In this document: positions 49,701 through 62,303 of the stretch, piece after piece | How positions within the stretch are numbered: the first letter of the stretch is position 1 | How the letters are laid out: the number at the start of each line of letters is the position of its first letter | Origin: Eudorina sp. 2006-703-Eu-15 | Lineage: Eukaryota; Chlorophyta; Chlorophyceae; Chlamydomonadales; Volvocaceae | Length of the DNA: 64,000 nucleotides | NCBI GenBank assembly: GCA_003117195.1 | Contig: BDSI01000020.1 | Span: forward strand, 124,001-188,000 | Direction: 5' to 3' | Translations under genes and position numbers: made by a program | The notes under the pieces: generated by a model | Database searches by the model: none | What the model saw: only the letters and a program-made list of their open reading frames with translations | Told to the model about the DNA's origin: nothing

Positions 49701-50927
49701 CAAACATACGTCAGCCTGTTGGGAGAGCTGATTTTGTGTACCGTATCTCTTCATGTTTCCATTGCATCGCGCCGGTGATGACATGCGACAATTCGCAGCA
49801 TTGTTTCTGGAGTCAAGGTGTTTACGATAAGAAATAGCTCAACAATGCCCCGCCTCCCGCCCGCGCCTCCCGCCCGCGCCCTCTTCCCTGTTGCGATATC
49901 AGACGACCCTGTCAGCGCAGTGTCGCTGCACCTGTTCTGCGGCCTGTGGGGCCTCATCTTCCCGGGCCTGCTGGCCAAGCCGCAGTACGTGCGGGACGTG
50001 TACGGTGACTACGGCTTTGGCCAAAGGGTGCAGCAGGCCGGAAAGTGAGTCGGGAATGGGCTTCCGGCGCGGCTTCGGGATTTATGCCGCGACCGGCGCC
50101 GACCGAACTGGTTTGAGGGCCATCGCCGACTGTGAATGCACGGGGGACCCTTCCTGGCGCGCAAAACGTCCACGGAACAACCCTGGGTGCAGCTCCAGCG
50201 TGCCAACGCAAGCCGTTCGCAACTACAGTGCACCATGCACCTCACGGATGACGCAACGGGGGCCGCACACAAACCTGCCGTACTTTGTACGGCTGCTGAC
50301 TGCTTCCGGCTCCGTACCGACGCCCCGGCCTGACCGCATATCCACCAGGTTCGGCATCTTTTACGGCGGCCACGGCCAGGTTCTGCTGTGTCAGGTCATC
50401 GAGGCGACCGTCATTTGCGCTTGGGTGACGATCATGATGGGAACCTTCTTCTACCTGTTCAAGGTGGCCAAGCGGCTACGTGTGCCCGTGGATCAGGAGC
50501 TGGCGGGGCTGGGTGAGCCTGGAGGGGAGGAGGGATCAGGGGATTGGGAGGGCTTGGCGTAGGGCTTTCGGAGGAGTGGCGGAGGGCTGAGTGAATGTAC
50601 GGAAGCTGTGTATCCGAAGACTGTATGGGCTGACGGGCTGCAGCCTTTGTCGGAGCGATGAGGAGTGGGCGGGCAAAGATGCGAGGCAAAGTTGCGCGCT
50701 GCGGCGGGCCGATCCGCATTCCAACCCAACCCTCCAATAACCGGATGTGACTGGCCTCTGCCCGTGCAGATGTCACCAAGCAGGGCGCGGAGCCGTACAA
50801 TGCCGGCAACGGTGCCGACCCTCTGCCCACGGCTCGCGCCGCTTTCGGTCCGGGCGCGGTCACGACGTCAGCTTTTTACAGCAATGGCGTCGCCGACGAA
50901 ACCAGCGGGTACGGCGCCAACGACTAA
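46752..50927 (+). CDS. AMT1: AMT-type ammonium transporter
   Basis: Ten exons with matching phases: 46752-47030, 47122-47294, 47597-47672, 47820-48007, 48337-48442, 48873-49025, 49299-49560, 49903-50044, 50349-50512 and 50770-50927. They total 1,701 nt (566 aa). Diagnostic segments are [94 protein letters not shown] and [16 protein letters not shown]. The two pore histidines are visible at about residue 225 (VVVHWVW) and 422 (VSLHLFCG). The C-terminal cytosolic part has the gating-type sequence [10 protein letters not shown] and a later ELAGLD. It should import ammonium across the plasma membrane. About eleven membrane helices are expected. The ~70-residue N-terminal segment before the first helix is divergent. 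Confidence 0.94.
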
Positions 50928-52833
50928 ACCTTACGCGGTTTGCTGGTGATCCAGGCGGGAGAAGGGAGAGCACACGCGAAAGCGGACCGCTCCCGGGACG
51001 CAGTCGGATGCGTCGTGCGCGTTCCGGTCCCGTGACGTTGGAATGACTGGTGTCAGCGCACAAGGGGCTTTGTGGTGTCTTCGAGTTCGAGTGACTATGG
51101 TTCACACGGCATTGGACGCTTGGTACCGCCGCGTCGTGTCTCCTCCAAGCCCACCTGATCTCTGCCTGGCTAGGCCCGGGGCAAGAGCAATTCTTAGAAG
51201 ACATGTGCAGTGAGCCGATAGCCGGGAGGGGGGCCATCCACCCGAAACTGACCGCTGCGTTTCCGCGGAGGGGGAGACGTGCTATGGCGGGCGGGGAGCG
51301 GTCATGCCCTCCTTGCCGCATCATCGCTCAGCCGGGTGTTCCGCTGCACTGCCTGCTTGTGTGGGCTACGTGCGTGCCTCGTTCGCGGCATGGTGTGCGA
51401 TCTGAGGTGCGGGCGGATATGATACTTGATATGTCATATACCTTATATTTCGCCGCGGCGTCAGACGCTGGCACTTTAGCCGCGGACTGTCCTGCGGCCG
51501 CAGGGGGTGCACGCTCGAGTGGTTGTGCAGTTGATGTGCAGAGTACCGCGCTGGGGCGACGAAAATGGGCCGCGTGTATGTGTGCGTGCATTGCGTGATG
51601 ATGCGAAGACTTTGACCGTGAGCAGCATGGTGTATGGCATCCGCGATTGACGGCGATTTTTATACTGTTGCTGATATACTGGTTGGTCGCAAACTCGCAA
51701 TGTGTAGCGGGCGTGTTGACTGCGTGCGTGAGCCTCGTGGCGTGGCAGCCAGGAGGCAACGCCGGTCCGGTCCGGGGCGTCGGCTCGTACCGCGTTGTTG
51801 TGTTTCGGACACGCGGGGAGACGGAAGGCATGCGTGGTACTGCGCGCCAAGGGGGACTGCGTGGCCGGGACCCGAACCCTTCTGGCTGCAAGCGTGACCC
51901 GTAATTGAGTTGATACTATGCTGGTCGTAATGGGACCCCGTTTTTACCTGCTTGAGGTGGCGTTGGAAGTTTGTTTTGCTAAATTGGTTGATGTCGGGAT
52001 GCGGTGCGGTGTGTGTGCATGCGTACTGAAACGAACGAGACGGGGCTTGGCACTGGTGCCGATGTCGGAGGGCATGCAGGCAGCTGCTGGGGCCGCAAGG
52101 GCGGGGCGGGGCTGCTCTGCCTTCAAAACAAAAGTGGGTGAACACAATATCTGCTAATGAATACGATGCGTTTTGACCATGGTTTGTTCGTGACGCTGAT
52201 ATGCCATCCATGACTCGCTCGTACACGCACCCCATTCGCAACCAGGCGCCGGTGAAAGAAAGATAAGGGTCGAGCCATGATGGCCGCGTAGCATGGGAGG
52301 TTGGCAATAACGGTTACATGCTAAAAAAATAACACAGCAGCAGATAGACGCTCAGTGAATTACCGCACGTCTAGTTTTGGATGGCGGCAAGGCTGGGTGC
52401 GGTTGGGTGCATCACCCAACCGCACCCAACCTTGCCGCCATCGAACCAATCATCCTCTCGCCCCTTTTGGCTACCCAACAGGCCTTCCTCGGGTTTCCGT
52501 CTGTATGGCGCTCGACCCGCGACGCAGCATCCTCCTTTGGAAGTGCACGAGCCAAATTACCTGATTAACGCAGCCCACCGTACAATCCACGGCCCACCTG
52601 CGGCCGGGCTGCCTGCCTGCCTAGGCAGGACCTGGCCATGACGCCTTGAGGCTTTCACTGCTATCAAAAATGATATCAGCCAGTATGCTTGCACAACCGT
52701 TCATCTGCTACCGTTGTCCACCATGTGACCGCCGCCGCTGCATGCTTGCACTCCCTCGGACCTGGCTTGCAACACCAGGCCACCACATCATCATAACACA
52801 GTACTCGTGCAGATAGACGCTTTAGTCGATCGA
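50928..52833. other. Convergent 3' region between AMT and an unknown gene
   Basis: No supported gene over ~1.9 kb. The only structured element I see is the long hairpin at 52381-52441. Confidence 0.4.
52381..52441. repeat. Near-perfect 29-bp inverted repeat with a 3-base loop
   Basis: Arm 1 is 52381-52409 and arm 2 is 52413-52441. They are complementary with a single mismatch (arm 1 starts ATGGCGGCAAGG, arm 2 ends CCTTGCCGCCAT). The transcribed form would be a 61-nt stem-loop. It lies in the 3' flank of the downstream minus-strand gene. Confidence 0.85.
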
Positions 52834-55818
52834 CTAATGTGCCTGGAAGTCCCGGTACTTCATCCTCCTTACCATCTCTTGAACCATCTTCTCCGCAAAC
52901 TGAAACGGGGTACTGTGACCATACCATGTCAAATCCACGTCGGCTGTGGACGCCGCCGCCTCCACGCTGACCCCCAGTGCGAGGATGTCCTGCTCCGGAT
53001 TCTCCCCAAACTTGAAGCCGGCACGCTCCGAAACGTTTCGCTGGGCCTGAAGGTAGAGTGGCACCAAGAAGTTGAAGTCGTCCTCAAAGTTTGCAGCTTC
53101 AGCATGCACCCGCCAGGGTATGAACTTGCTGGGGTCGATCCCACAGAGTGTCAAGTAGTCGGGAGTTGCGGAGTACGGCTTCATGCCACGCGGAACCTGT
53201 CAGGGCAGGGGAAGTGTACAAGATGTTATCGAATGTCGCGGCCGAAGACAGGGTGTTACAGTGAAGCAGCTTCGAGATGTCACGGGGAAATCCCACATGA
53301 CTTCGTGGAGGATTGGGAAATCGCCGTGAGGGGAGTCCTGACGGCCCGGAGAAAGGTGTAACCTCGCCCGGCGCATCAACAAATTCGCGTCATATAATTC
53401 CACATAGATCCATCAGTGAAATGTTCGACTGTTGTAAGCTATCCATCGCTACAGAGTTACTCTCACCGGAGATGTTGGCGTTGAGGTCGACGAACCAGTT
53501 TGGCGCCCGTTCATCAGCAGGTCGCTGCAGTATGCTGTGGGGTCAAGTCCTATGACAGAATGAGTAAAACAGAGTAAAACCGAGAAGTTGTAGACGTCGG
53601 CAAGCACAGTATCACGTACCATCTCTTCAACTTGTGTTAATATATATACTTAAACATCATTTGAATGCCCTTTGTTTTCGTTGCATTGACAGTACGCTTG
53701 CTTTATCGTACAACCTACCTAAGATCCACTGTGTGTTTTAAGTGAAGCTGCTCACATGTGAACAGATTGGATTAATAGGATTCAGTGACACGGTATATGA
53801 GCATGCCAATGTTGAAGGAAAGACAGAGCAGCAAAGCGAAGAGGTAGCTATGTCAGGACGTGTATTCGAAGCAAGGTATTCCGGAGGTGAATGTGGAAAT
53901 GTTAGAACAACGAAAAGGGGAGCGTCCCGTAAGAAGGTAACGGGAACCAGTGGAAAGCGAGCGAGGCCACGGCTGTCGCGCACAAAGCAAGGACTGGCAC
54001 AAAGGAGGCGCGCGCAATGACCGTTGAGAGGAGCGAGGAGGGCGGAAATGATGGCCGGGGTGGTGCCGTTGTGGTGCAAAGCAAGGTCAGGGCAGGACCT
54101 ATCCCATCGGTGCAGCCCTGTGCAGCGCATCCTCACGATGCGCGCACACGATGGTAATGGCTGGGTCGCACACCGCTGCAACATCGCTCTCTTCCACGGT
54201 ATGAGGGTTTCCAGGCCCATAGACACCAAACACGGTGTCGATTTCGGCCTGTGTGGGCTGTTGTTGACACACCCGGTCCAACACGCCGCGTACACCGGGT
54301 CTTTGACGCGTCAGACGAACCTTTAGAGCGTGACGAGGAGCGCGTTCTGCCAGTACCCAGTATACGCAGGATGAGACATGACATCACAGGCGCAAGTGGC
54401 CGCTGTCGTCGTGCTGGTTGACAGCACTGCAGACGGGCGGCAGCTGCAGGCAATGCGGGAATACGAGCTGCGGTGCCACATGGCCAGTTTCTGGGTAACG
54501 CATGCGACATGCGCATTTGCGCCTGGCACTATGCTCCCACGCCTCCACCGCTGCGCGCTGCTGCGTACACGCGAGTACGCCTGCGGGTCCGGCACCTCGA
54601 ACAGAGCGTGCGGCGCCTGCGCCAACGAAGCTCTCGTGGCAGCGGAATCAATCAAGTGAATTCGTACAGGCGACGGCGCGGCCGGTAGCGCCCGTACTGC
54701 TCTGACCCGATAGCACCACACTGGGGAAGAGGTACAGTATGGGTCCCACGGGCTACAGCGGACGCTTGTACGACCGCCCCTATACAAACGCCGCCGGCAG
54801 CTCCCGAGCCGCCAGCGGAGGCACTGACTCCCCGGCTCAGCGGCGGCTCGTCCTCCGCAGCGCCGCGGCCGAGCGCCGCTTCGGACGAGTCGCGAGACAG
54901 CCCCCGCGAGTCGCCGCCGCCAGTAACCTCACCGCCGCCGCGCCGCTGCTGGGTTCCGGCGGCGCCGTAAAGCTCTGCCGTACGCTGTCGGGCGGCTGGC
55001 CGTCGTGACGACTCCGTTTTCGATTGCGCCTCGCCGCCGCGGAGGCAGCGGACCCGGCCGCTGCCGTCGCCGTAGTCGACCTCTAGTACTTCCCGCAGTG
55101 CGTCCTCCGCCGCCTCCTGGTTCTCGCAGGGTGAACGAGGGCCCCTCTGCCGCCTCCCTAGAAGCTTGGTTGGTGACAGCCGCCGCGACGGCCGTGATGC
55201 CACCCGTGTGTTGGAGGGACGCCGGCGGAGGGCATCGCGGGATGCATCCCGTCAGGGTTTGGATATCGCTCATATTGAAACAACAGCCTGCCGTGTTGCA
55301 ATGGTAACCGAGGGATGGAGGCGGCCAAGGCGGTCGGGGTCCATCAGGCAGTCATCTGGAGCGCGGACTTAGCGCCATTAGCCAAATATGGCAACCGAAA
55401 ATACCCTCGAGCCGCTTACCAACATCCCACACGTAGCCGCTCACACCTGTAACTGCTGCTCGCTCTCTTCAGTCGCGCCCCCGGGCAGCAGCAACCCCCG
55501 CCCATTGAACCCCGCCGCTACCGCCGGTGTCACCGTCGCCGCGGCGGCCGCCACCCCGGGGTGGCCGCCGCCATCCTCGTCGCCATCTTCGTCGGCCGCC
55601 GCCGCCGCCACCATCCGACGCGTCACTGCCGTCCTCCTTCCCGTCACCATTGTCGTCTGTGCTGCTGCCGTTAGACCCACCATCACCGTCGCCGTCCCGA
55701 TCGCTCGACACGCAGCGGTGCCCGTCGTCCCCATCGACCCCGTGAGCTCCTCTCCCAGGCTAAACCTCCACCTCCGTTCGCTGTCCTTGTCCCAAAAAAC
55801 AATATCACAGCAATACAA
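52834..55818 (-). CDS. Unrecognised multi-exon protein, partial model
   Basis: I do not recognise the family. The C-terminal exons are solid and phase-consistent: 53534-53467, 53337-53284 and 53196-52834. The last includes YLTLCGIDPSKFIPW, FEDDFNFLVPLYLQAQRN, FKFGENPEQDILALGVSV and VDLTWYGHSTPFQF, and ends KYRDFQAH. Upstream candidates are tentative. One covers 54248-54174 (AEIDTVFGVYGPGNPH). Another is around 54650-54500 (ALFEVPDPQAYSRV). A third runs from 55116 to about 54780 (EALREVLEVDYGDGSGR, then a Gly/Ser/Arg-rich part). A fourth ends at 55447 (ADEDGDEDGGG...EESEQQLQ). Further coding-like Gly/Ser-rich sequence reaches about 56420. The links between these and the last three exons are unresolved. 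The product is soluble-looking, with no membrane segment in the visible parts. Confidence 0.5.
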
Positions 55819-56429
55819 CCGAATCCCGGTTCCTATCGGCGCTACAAGCTTTACATTTCAATCTGCCGCGCTGGTGTCGTACATGTCGTGAAGAGCAGAC
55901 CCCCGCCGCGCTACAACCAGTCGCCGATAGCCCTCCCTACTGCCGACGCCGCCGACGGCGCCGCCGACGGGCACCGCTGCCTTAGCCTTCCCGGGGCTGT
56001 CTTGCGCCACCATCCGCCGGTCCGTGGAGGCGTCATGACGCGTGCGGCCCCGATGCCCCGACGGCACCCCGCTGCCGCCATAACCCGGCAGGCAGCGCCC
56101 GCCGCACGTTGCCGCCCCTGTCAGTAAACCCCGTACCGCTGTCCGAATAACTGCCGCCGTGAATGCCGCCAGCAGTCATGGCCCCTCAGCGCTTGGCTCT
56201 TAGTCACAAGGGCCACAGCCGCCACCGCAAGCTGGTGCCGTACGCCATCGCCGTGGACACGCCGGCAGGCTGTCCGTCCATTCGTGCCCGTCCCTCTCCC
56301 ATCCCTCTGGGGCTGGCACCGGTACATAAGACAGGAGGTTGTGGACAGTGGCATGGGGCTGTATTAGAACCATTGACACAGCGGAGGATATACATGCCAA
56401 GTAAGAAAAGCAGCGTGGCAAAACAGTGA

Positions 56430-57924
56430 GTACGTGCTAACGTACGGCATTCTGTGGAAACCTCTCTTTCTATCCGTGATGCCCCGTCAGTGGTGCCCTA
56501 ACATCCTGAACACTCGGCCGTTACACAAGTACTTGCTTTACTTAAACCAGGTCGTCATCGGCGCATTCATCCTTCGACGCAGCTGTCGGAGACCTTGGAG
56601 ACCAACTTAGCAAGGTTGATTTCATATGCATACAAATAAAGTTCTAGTTGTATAAATTGATATCATATCGTCCATCCGCTTTCATTTTTTCGAGGTCTTT
56701 CGAGATCTCTTAACTTTATGTGGCGGACGCTTGGTGTGCAGTTTGGTTGCCTTGTCATCCATTTGAACGCTTTTTGCCATAGTAACCATCATCCTGGCTC
56801 GCTGGCACGGCCCTAATTGTGGCCCTTACCCACCGAACACGCACAGGAGGGCGCACATAGCATACGTTACTACTACGGAAGTGTGCAACGGCGCTAACTG
56901 CCCCAGCAACTTCAGGGCGTCACCTCCCGTTTAAGAACGCGTGGCGGGCCTTCAAGGTAACCTTGTGAAACCGCGGAAGGGAGCCGTACATGGCATGTAC
57001 TTGATCCGCGGACTTGTCGCGCGGGTAGTGCAAGCTGCCCTGGACGAATGATGAAACGCGACAGGTACTGCTTAATGTCAGCTGGCCCGACCGTGGGTGG
57101 GTGGGCATACACAGGTGGGCAATACGGAGGGTCAGGGCCGGCGTTGCCGTTGGCGGACTTGCCGCTGCGCCGCTGTGTCTACCAGTCCGTCAGGCCACCT
57201 GCTTGGAGCCAGCCCATCCTGGTTGAAGCGGCAGGTGCATGCCGCCGCGTTGGCTGCCCGGCTTGCAGATTGGAAGACGATTTCTGACGTCCAGGGAAAG
57301 CTGAGGCATCCGCAAATCATCATCTAAGTCGGACGGATACGGTACCTTTGACGATGTGGTTGTGTCACGGGTGGAGTTATCCGAGTTTCAGCGCCCGAGT
57401 GCCCGAACGTGAAAGGGACTGCTGCAGCGACCATCTACGGCGCCGCTCCAGAGCGGGTGATAACCTGGGAGGCACAAGCTAATGGCACCAGCAAACATGT
57501 ACATCCACCTGTCCTCTGGGGATTCCGTGTTCCCAGGGCCATGGGGCGTTGTGCACACCCTGTGTGTTCGCTGCCCCCTGTCCTGCAGGGCGTTTCAGGG
57601 CTTGGCCAAAGTGGTCTGGGGTACACACGGCTTTTGACAGGAGCGGGGAACGCTGCTGCATCGCCGGGCTTGACAACCAGGCGCATCTAGCAGGACCGGC
57701 GTGCTGCGGCAGTTGGCGGCAACATTTACTGCTCAAGGGCCACAGGGCAGCAGCGCGACATTCTGTGATCGCCCAGCGCACCAGGTCTGCTCCGGAAGGG
57801 TCCCTGGCAGCCTGCGGCCTCATCGCCGCTCGAGCTTGCTGACGGCACCTGACCCGCGGTTCGGTCACCCAATCAAGCGCCGGACGCCGGCAGCGGCGCT
57901 GGAGCAGGCGGAGGCGGCAGCAGG
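56430..57924. other. Spacer upstream of NPL4, without an assignable gene
   Basis: The AT-rich part (about 56550-56780) is promoter-like. Short coding-like pieces exist, for example minus strand 57108-56920 (HYPRDKSADQVHAMYGSLPR) and plus strand ~57230-57327 (AALAARLADWKTISDVQGKL). I could not join them into a gene. Confidence 0.3.
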
Positions 57925-60900
57925 ATGATCATCAGGTTGAGATCTCGGGACGGCCTGGAGCGGATAGAGGTGCGTCGGCGCCCGGGGGCGCACGAAGCCG
58001 CGGAGCGGCTGCGTGCTCCCCGTTCCCGTGCTGGTCTCCAACCCTCCACGCCAGCTGAGTGGCCGCAGCTGTAGATTGACAGAAATGAGTCGAAAGGGCG
58101 AGTCGCGTCCAGCCAGCGCGAGGCTTGCCCGCCTGAGGGTCGCCCCGCCCCCCTCGGACTCACAGAAGCTCCCCGCCTTGCAACCCACATCGCACTGTGC
58201 ACGACCCGGGGTCCATGGGACCACGCAGCCGCTGCAGGGCCCACATGCTCGCGGGATTCGCATCACGTCAAGTGATCGAGTGGTCGTCTTCTGGCCGCCC
58301 TGCCTCCGGCCTGACCCCGGGGCTTGCCCCCGCCCTCCTAGGGCCTCCACTCCAGCAGCCAGCGCAGCCAACCGACTACGCCACTCCGCTGCACCCACCC
58401 GACCCCGCCTCTTCCCATCCCGGCGCTGTAGGTGGAGGACACCGCCACCCTGTCCGCCCTCAAGGCCGCCATTCACTCCAAGCTGGCCATCCCGCTAGAG
58501 GATATGCTGCTGTCCAAGCAGCCGGGACTGCTCACCACCAAGACCCCCTACAGCTTCCGGGACTTGGCGGTCAATGACGCCACCCTCAGGTGAGCCGCGC
58601 CGCGCCGGGGACCGCGACCCACATGCCACTTGGCCCTCATGGCGCCTTGCATTGCCTTGTCTTGCCTAGTCGGCTGAGCGCCGGACTAAACTTCCCTCCT
58701 CCTCCTCAAGTCCTGTCGCATCGTTGTTCTTCGCGCTCTCGACCGATCGACCCTTCGACGTGTCCAACCTCCCCCGGGCCCCCCCCCACGACATGTACGG
58801 CATGTACACATACGCACAGGTCCCAGGGAGTGTCCCATGGCGACATGGTCTACCTGCTCTACCACTTCGAGCGCCAGGTGGAGCCGGCGGTACGCCCCGT
58901 GGGTGAGTGGAGCCGGTAGAGGAGGGGGTGGCTGCTCTGGAGGGGGTTAGCTTCTTTGCCCGGCTGAGAGGAATGGCGGTGCGAATCAGTTGAGCTGGGA
59001 CCGACTGCCGGGCTCGGAAAGTCGCACTCGGGCGCAGCCGGTTTGCGCGGATAGGAAATGGTGCCGGCGGCAGCCTCGGCGGCAGGAGATCAGGCGTACA
59101 GGCGTCAGCGCGTCGGCTTCTGCCGATTTTGGGGGCCCTGCAAGCGCCTGATCGGTCTCTGCTCAGACGGCATTCAAACGGTCTTACTGGAGCCCTGCCC
59201 TGCCCCGCCCCGCCCCGCCCCGCCCTGTCCCTCTGGTCACTTGCAGCCAAGCCGTTCGGGGTGCACATGACGCTGAGTGATGTGATGGCCAAGGTGGTCA
59301 GGATCGAGAGGCAGGAGAAGCCGCACGTGTCGGCCATCAGCTTCGACCGGAACGCGGCCAACGTGTTCCAGTCCTACCTGCAGGGTGAGAGCCAGGGCGA
59401 GGGACGGAGAGCCAAGGGTGCCCGGGGGGGCCGGGGAAACGAAGGTCGGACGGGGTGGGGCTTGAGGGCGAGATGGCGAGCTGGGGGGTCGGGATGAGGG
59501 TGCGAGTGCCTGGGATTCCCGACTGGCTGCGAGTCACAATGCCCGATGGGTGGCAGCCAGGGCGGGGCGGTGTGCAGGGCGGGTGAGAGACGGACGCGCT
59601 CGGGAGTTCGTCAGGGTTGTGGCAGCGTGCGGGTGAGGGCGGGGTTGGACGCTGGCTGTAGCAGGGGGTTCGGTGCCATCGCTGCTGTGGTTTCGGATTT
59701 GATGTGCAGGCGCATTCAATTTCTCCATCAAGCGCGGCGGGCTGCTGTACGGCTACGTTGACGACGAGAAGCACGTCAAGGTGGACTTCATCTACGAGCC
59801 GCCGCAGGTGGGTGTCGTCGGTGCCGCTTGCCTGCGCGATGCCGTTACCGCTGCCCTGCGTTGGCCTTGCACACCATACCGGACACGCTCAGCGTCCTCC
59901 CATCGCACCCGCTTTCTAAAAGGATACCATTTCACGTTACAGGGCGCTGCAGCAGACGCCTTGAAAAGGCGCTCGGCAGTCGAAGGGTGTCAGGGACGCA
60001 GGCCTCCCGCCCCTGCCTGGAGATACCCCTAGCGCGCAACCCCTCGCTGCCGCCCTGAGGCGCGGCATGGAAACGGGGCGCCCAGCCGTTGACACGCCCC
60101 TGCAGCCACGCCGCCGCCGGCTGGGGCCGGTGCTGCCCCGCATCGCCTCTCCACGCGCCGCCTGCCACTGCGCTCTTTCGTGTTTTGCAAACTTCCTTTC
60201 AGACCACCGCTACTGGCGGATCCTTGGAGGTCCATCCATCCACCCAGCGGTTAGAACGGGTTTTTCTCTAAACCCACCCAGCCACCCACCCAGCCCCATG
60301 TCTTCTCGCCCCTGTCCGGCCGCTTGGCCCTCTTACGGCCCCTTACAGGAGGGCTCTTCCGACAAGCTGGTGATGCAGCGCCACACCCCGGAGGAGCAGC
60401 AGGTGGACCTCCTGGCGCAGCTGCTGGGATACCGCAAGGTGGGGTTCATTTTCTGTCAGAGCGTCAAGGCTCAGAAGACGGCGGCGGAGGGCGACTACAT
60501 CATCAACACGGACGAGCTGATCATGATGGCGTCAATGCAGGTGGGGCGGGGCGGGAGGTGAAATTGAACAAGCCAACCCCAGGAGAGACCAAACCCAGAA
60601 ACGAACCCGGGCACACTTGGGGCGGGAGGTGGGGCACGCAGCGCGACCGGGGGGAAGAAGCGAATGGGGACGAAGGGGGAGGAAGGGGGAAGGGCCCGTA
60701 GCGCGGGCTGGACGGGGAGCGGGTGCAACTCGAGGTTTAGCGCGTCGGGGAGTTCGTCTTGACACGTCCTGGCAGAAGTCAGTCAGTCAGTCGGTCGGTC
60801 GTCCTGTCGTTTGCGGCAGGCGCGTGCACCATCCTGTTTGTACCGCTGGGTGGCGTGCCCAATGCGCCCATGCTCGCTCCGCCGAGCCCTACCTAGGCCA

Positions 60901-62303
60901 TGTGCGCAATGTCTTCTGCCTTTTGACGATGTGACAAGCGCCCCGGTCGCTGGGTGCTGGGCCCCACCCAACCTGCCCCCAGGACGAGATCGGCGAGCAC
61001 TGCACCACGGCGCTGGTGACCCTGGTGGAGGAGCCCCAGACCGGGCCGCAGGTGCACTTCGAGGCGTTCCAGTGCAGGTAGGGAGCTCAGTCCGTCAGTC
61101 GGCTGCGCGTTTCAGGGAATGGAGAGTGAGGAAGCTGTAGCTGTTGCGTCTGCTTCTGCTGGCGTGCGCTTGGACCCCTGTGTGCCTCACGTACCTACCT
61201 TCACCCCGGTGTACTTCCATGTCCCTCTCTCCCTCCCTCCCTCCCTCCCTCCCTCCCTCCCTCCCTCCCATCCTCAGCGACCTGGCCGTACGGCTCGTCC
61301 GGGAGGGCTGGGTGGTGCCGCGCGACCCCGTGGACGGCGTGTCTCGCATGGCCAATCCCAAGGAGCCCGACATGAAGGAGCCCGTCATGCTGAACAGTGA
61401 GACATTACCTTAAAAGTATCCCCGCGGGCAGTAGGCTAGGACGCTGGGCATTGGGCTGGCCTGGGCATAGGGCTCCCCCTGACTCCCAACCTCACATCTC
61501 CCCGCACACTCAACCTCACCCCTCGCTTGGCGCCTCCTCCTCCTCCTCCTCCTCGCACCTCAGACAAAGACACTGACGAAGTGGACAACGACTTCTTCCT
61601 GTGCCCGGTGCGCATCATGGACCACGAGGGCCGGCTGATGACGTCATTCCCTGTGGAGAACCGCCTCACCCCGCAGGTGGGCGCTGGGCCTGTGTTGAGG
61701 TCCTGGGATGACGTTCGAGCGTGTGGGGTTGAACCGCCCGGGCCGCCTCTCTCTCAAGGCGTGGTCGGCTGGGTGCGTGGGTCGCAGGGCGGTGCAAATG
61801 AATGTAATGCGGGCTGATGCGAACGCAGGATTACGCCGTGCGTCAGTCCGATGTCATGTATGTTGGTGTGGGACATCCGCGGTGTGGGTGGCCTGCCGTC
61901 GTGCATTGCGCGTGGCAATGGCAATGCTCGGCCGGCGAGCCTGAGCGCTGGCGCTGCTCACATTGTGACTTCGCCCATATGTAGTACTGCAGTTCCCCTC
62001 GCCACCCGCCCCGTCGTTTGCCCTCCCGGGTGCCCGAGTCGGGCCCACCCACCCGCCTCCCAACGGGTCCCTCCCCCGCCGTGTCCCCAGGGTAAGACCG
62101 AGCTGCGCGAGCACCTGAAGCGCCTGGCCGCCCGCCCGTACGTGGAGCGGCTGTCGGACTTCCACCTGCTGCTGTGGCTGGCCAAGCAGCCCAACCTCGA
62201 CCCCAACGACATGGCGCTGCTGTGCGAGGCCGTGCGCGAGCACAGGCCGGTGCTGGAGGGGTACCGGGTGATCATCGACTCCATCGCGGGGATTGCGCAG
62301 TGA
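57925..62303 (+). CDS. NPL4: NPL4, ubiquitin-binding cofactor of CDC48/p97
   Basis: Ten exons with matching phases: 57925-57969, 58432-58589, 58820-58902, 59247-59384, 59710-59807, 60349-60540, 60983-61077, 61278-61396, 61564-61676 and 62091-62303. They total 1,254 nt (417 aa), close to plant NPL4. It starts MIIRLRSRDGLERIE, the ubiquitin-like UBD that binds CDC48. VSHGDMVYLLYHFE follows. The NPL4 (MPN-like) core has VSAISFDRNAANVFQSYL, FNFSIKRGGLLYGYV, VKVDFIYEPPQ, LGYRKVGFIFCQS, VHFEAFQCSDLAVRLVREGW and DEVDNDFFLCPVRIMDHEG. The end is RLSDFHLLLWLAKQP...GYRVIIDSIAGIAQ. With UFD1 it should recruit Lys48-ubiquitinated clients to the unfoldase in nucleus and cytosol. I see no C-terminal NZF zinc finger, which matches plant rather than animal NPL4. 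Confidence 0.95.
59196..59226 (+). repeat. CCCCG tandem repeats in an NPL4 intron
   Basis: A short run of CCCCG units in the intron before the exon at 59247. It contributes to the pyrimidine tract. Confidence 0.7.
61222..61270 (+). repeat. (CCCT)n tract in an NPL4 intron
   Basis: About eleven CCCT units immediately upstream of the acceptor at 61277 form an extended polypyrimidine tract. Confidence 0.85.

Noticed and set aside
53467..53534. Apparent frameshift inside a short exon of the unknown gene (alternative frame reads NWFVDLNANISG)
   Set aside because: Only the other frame matches the phase of the following exon, so no frameshift is needed.
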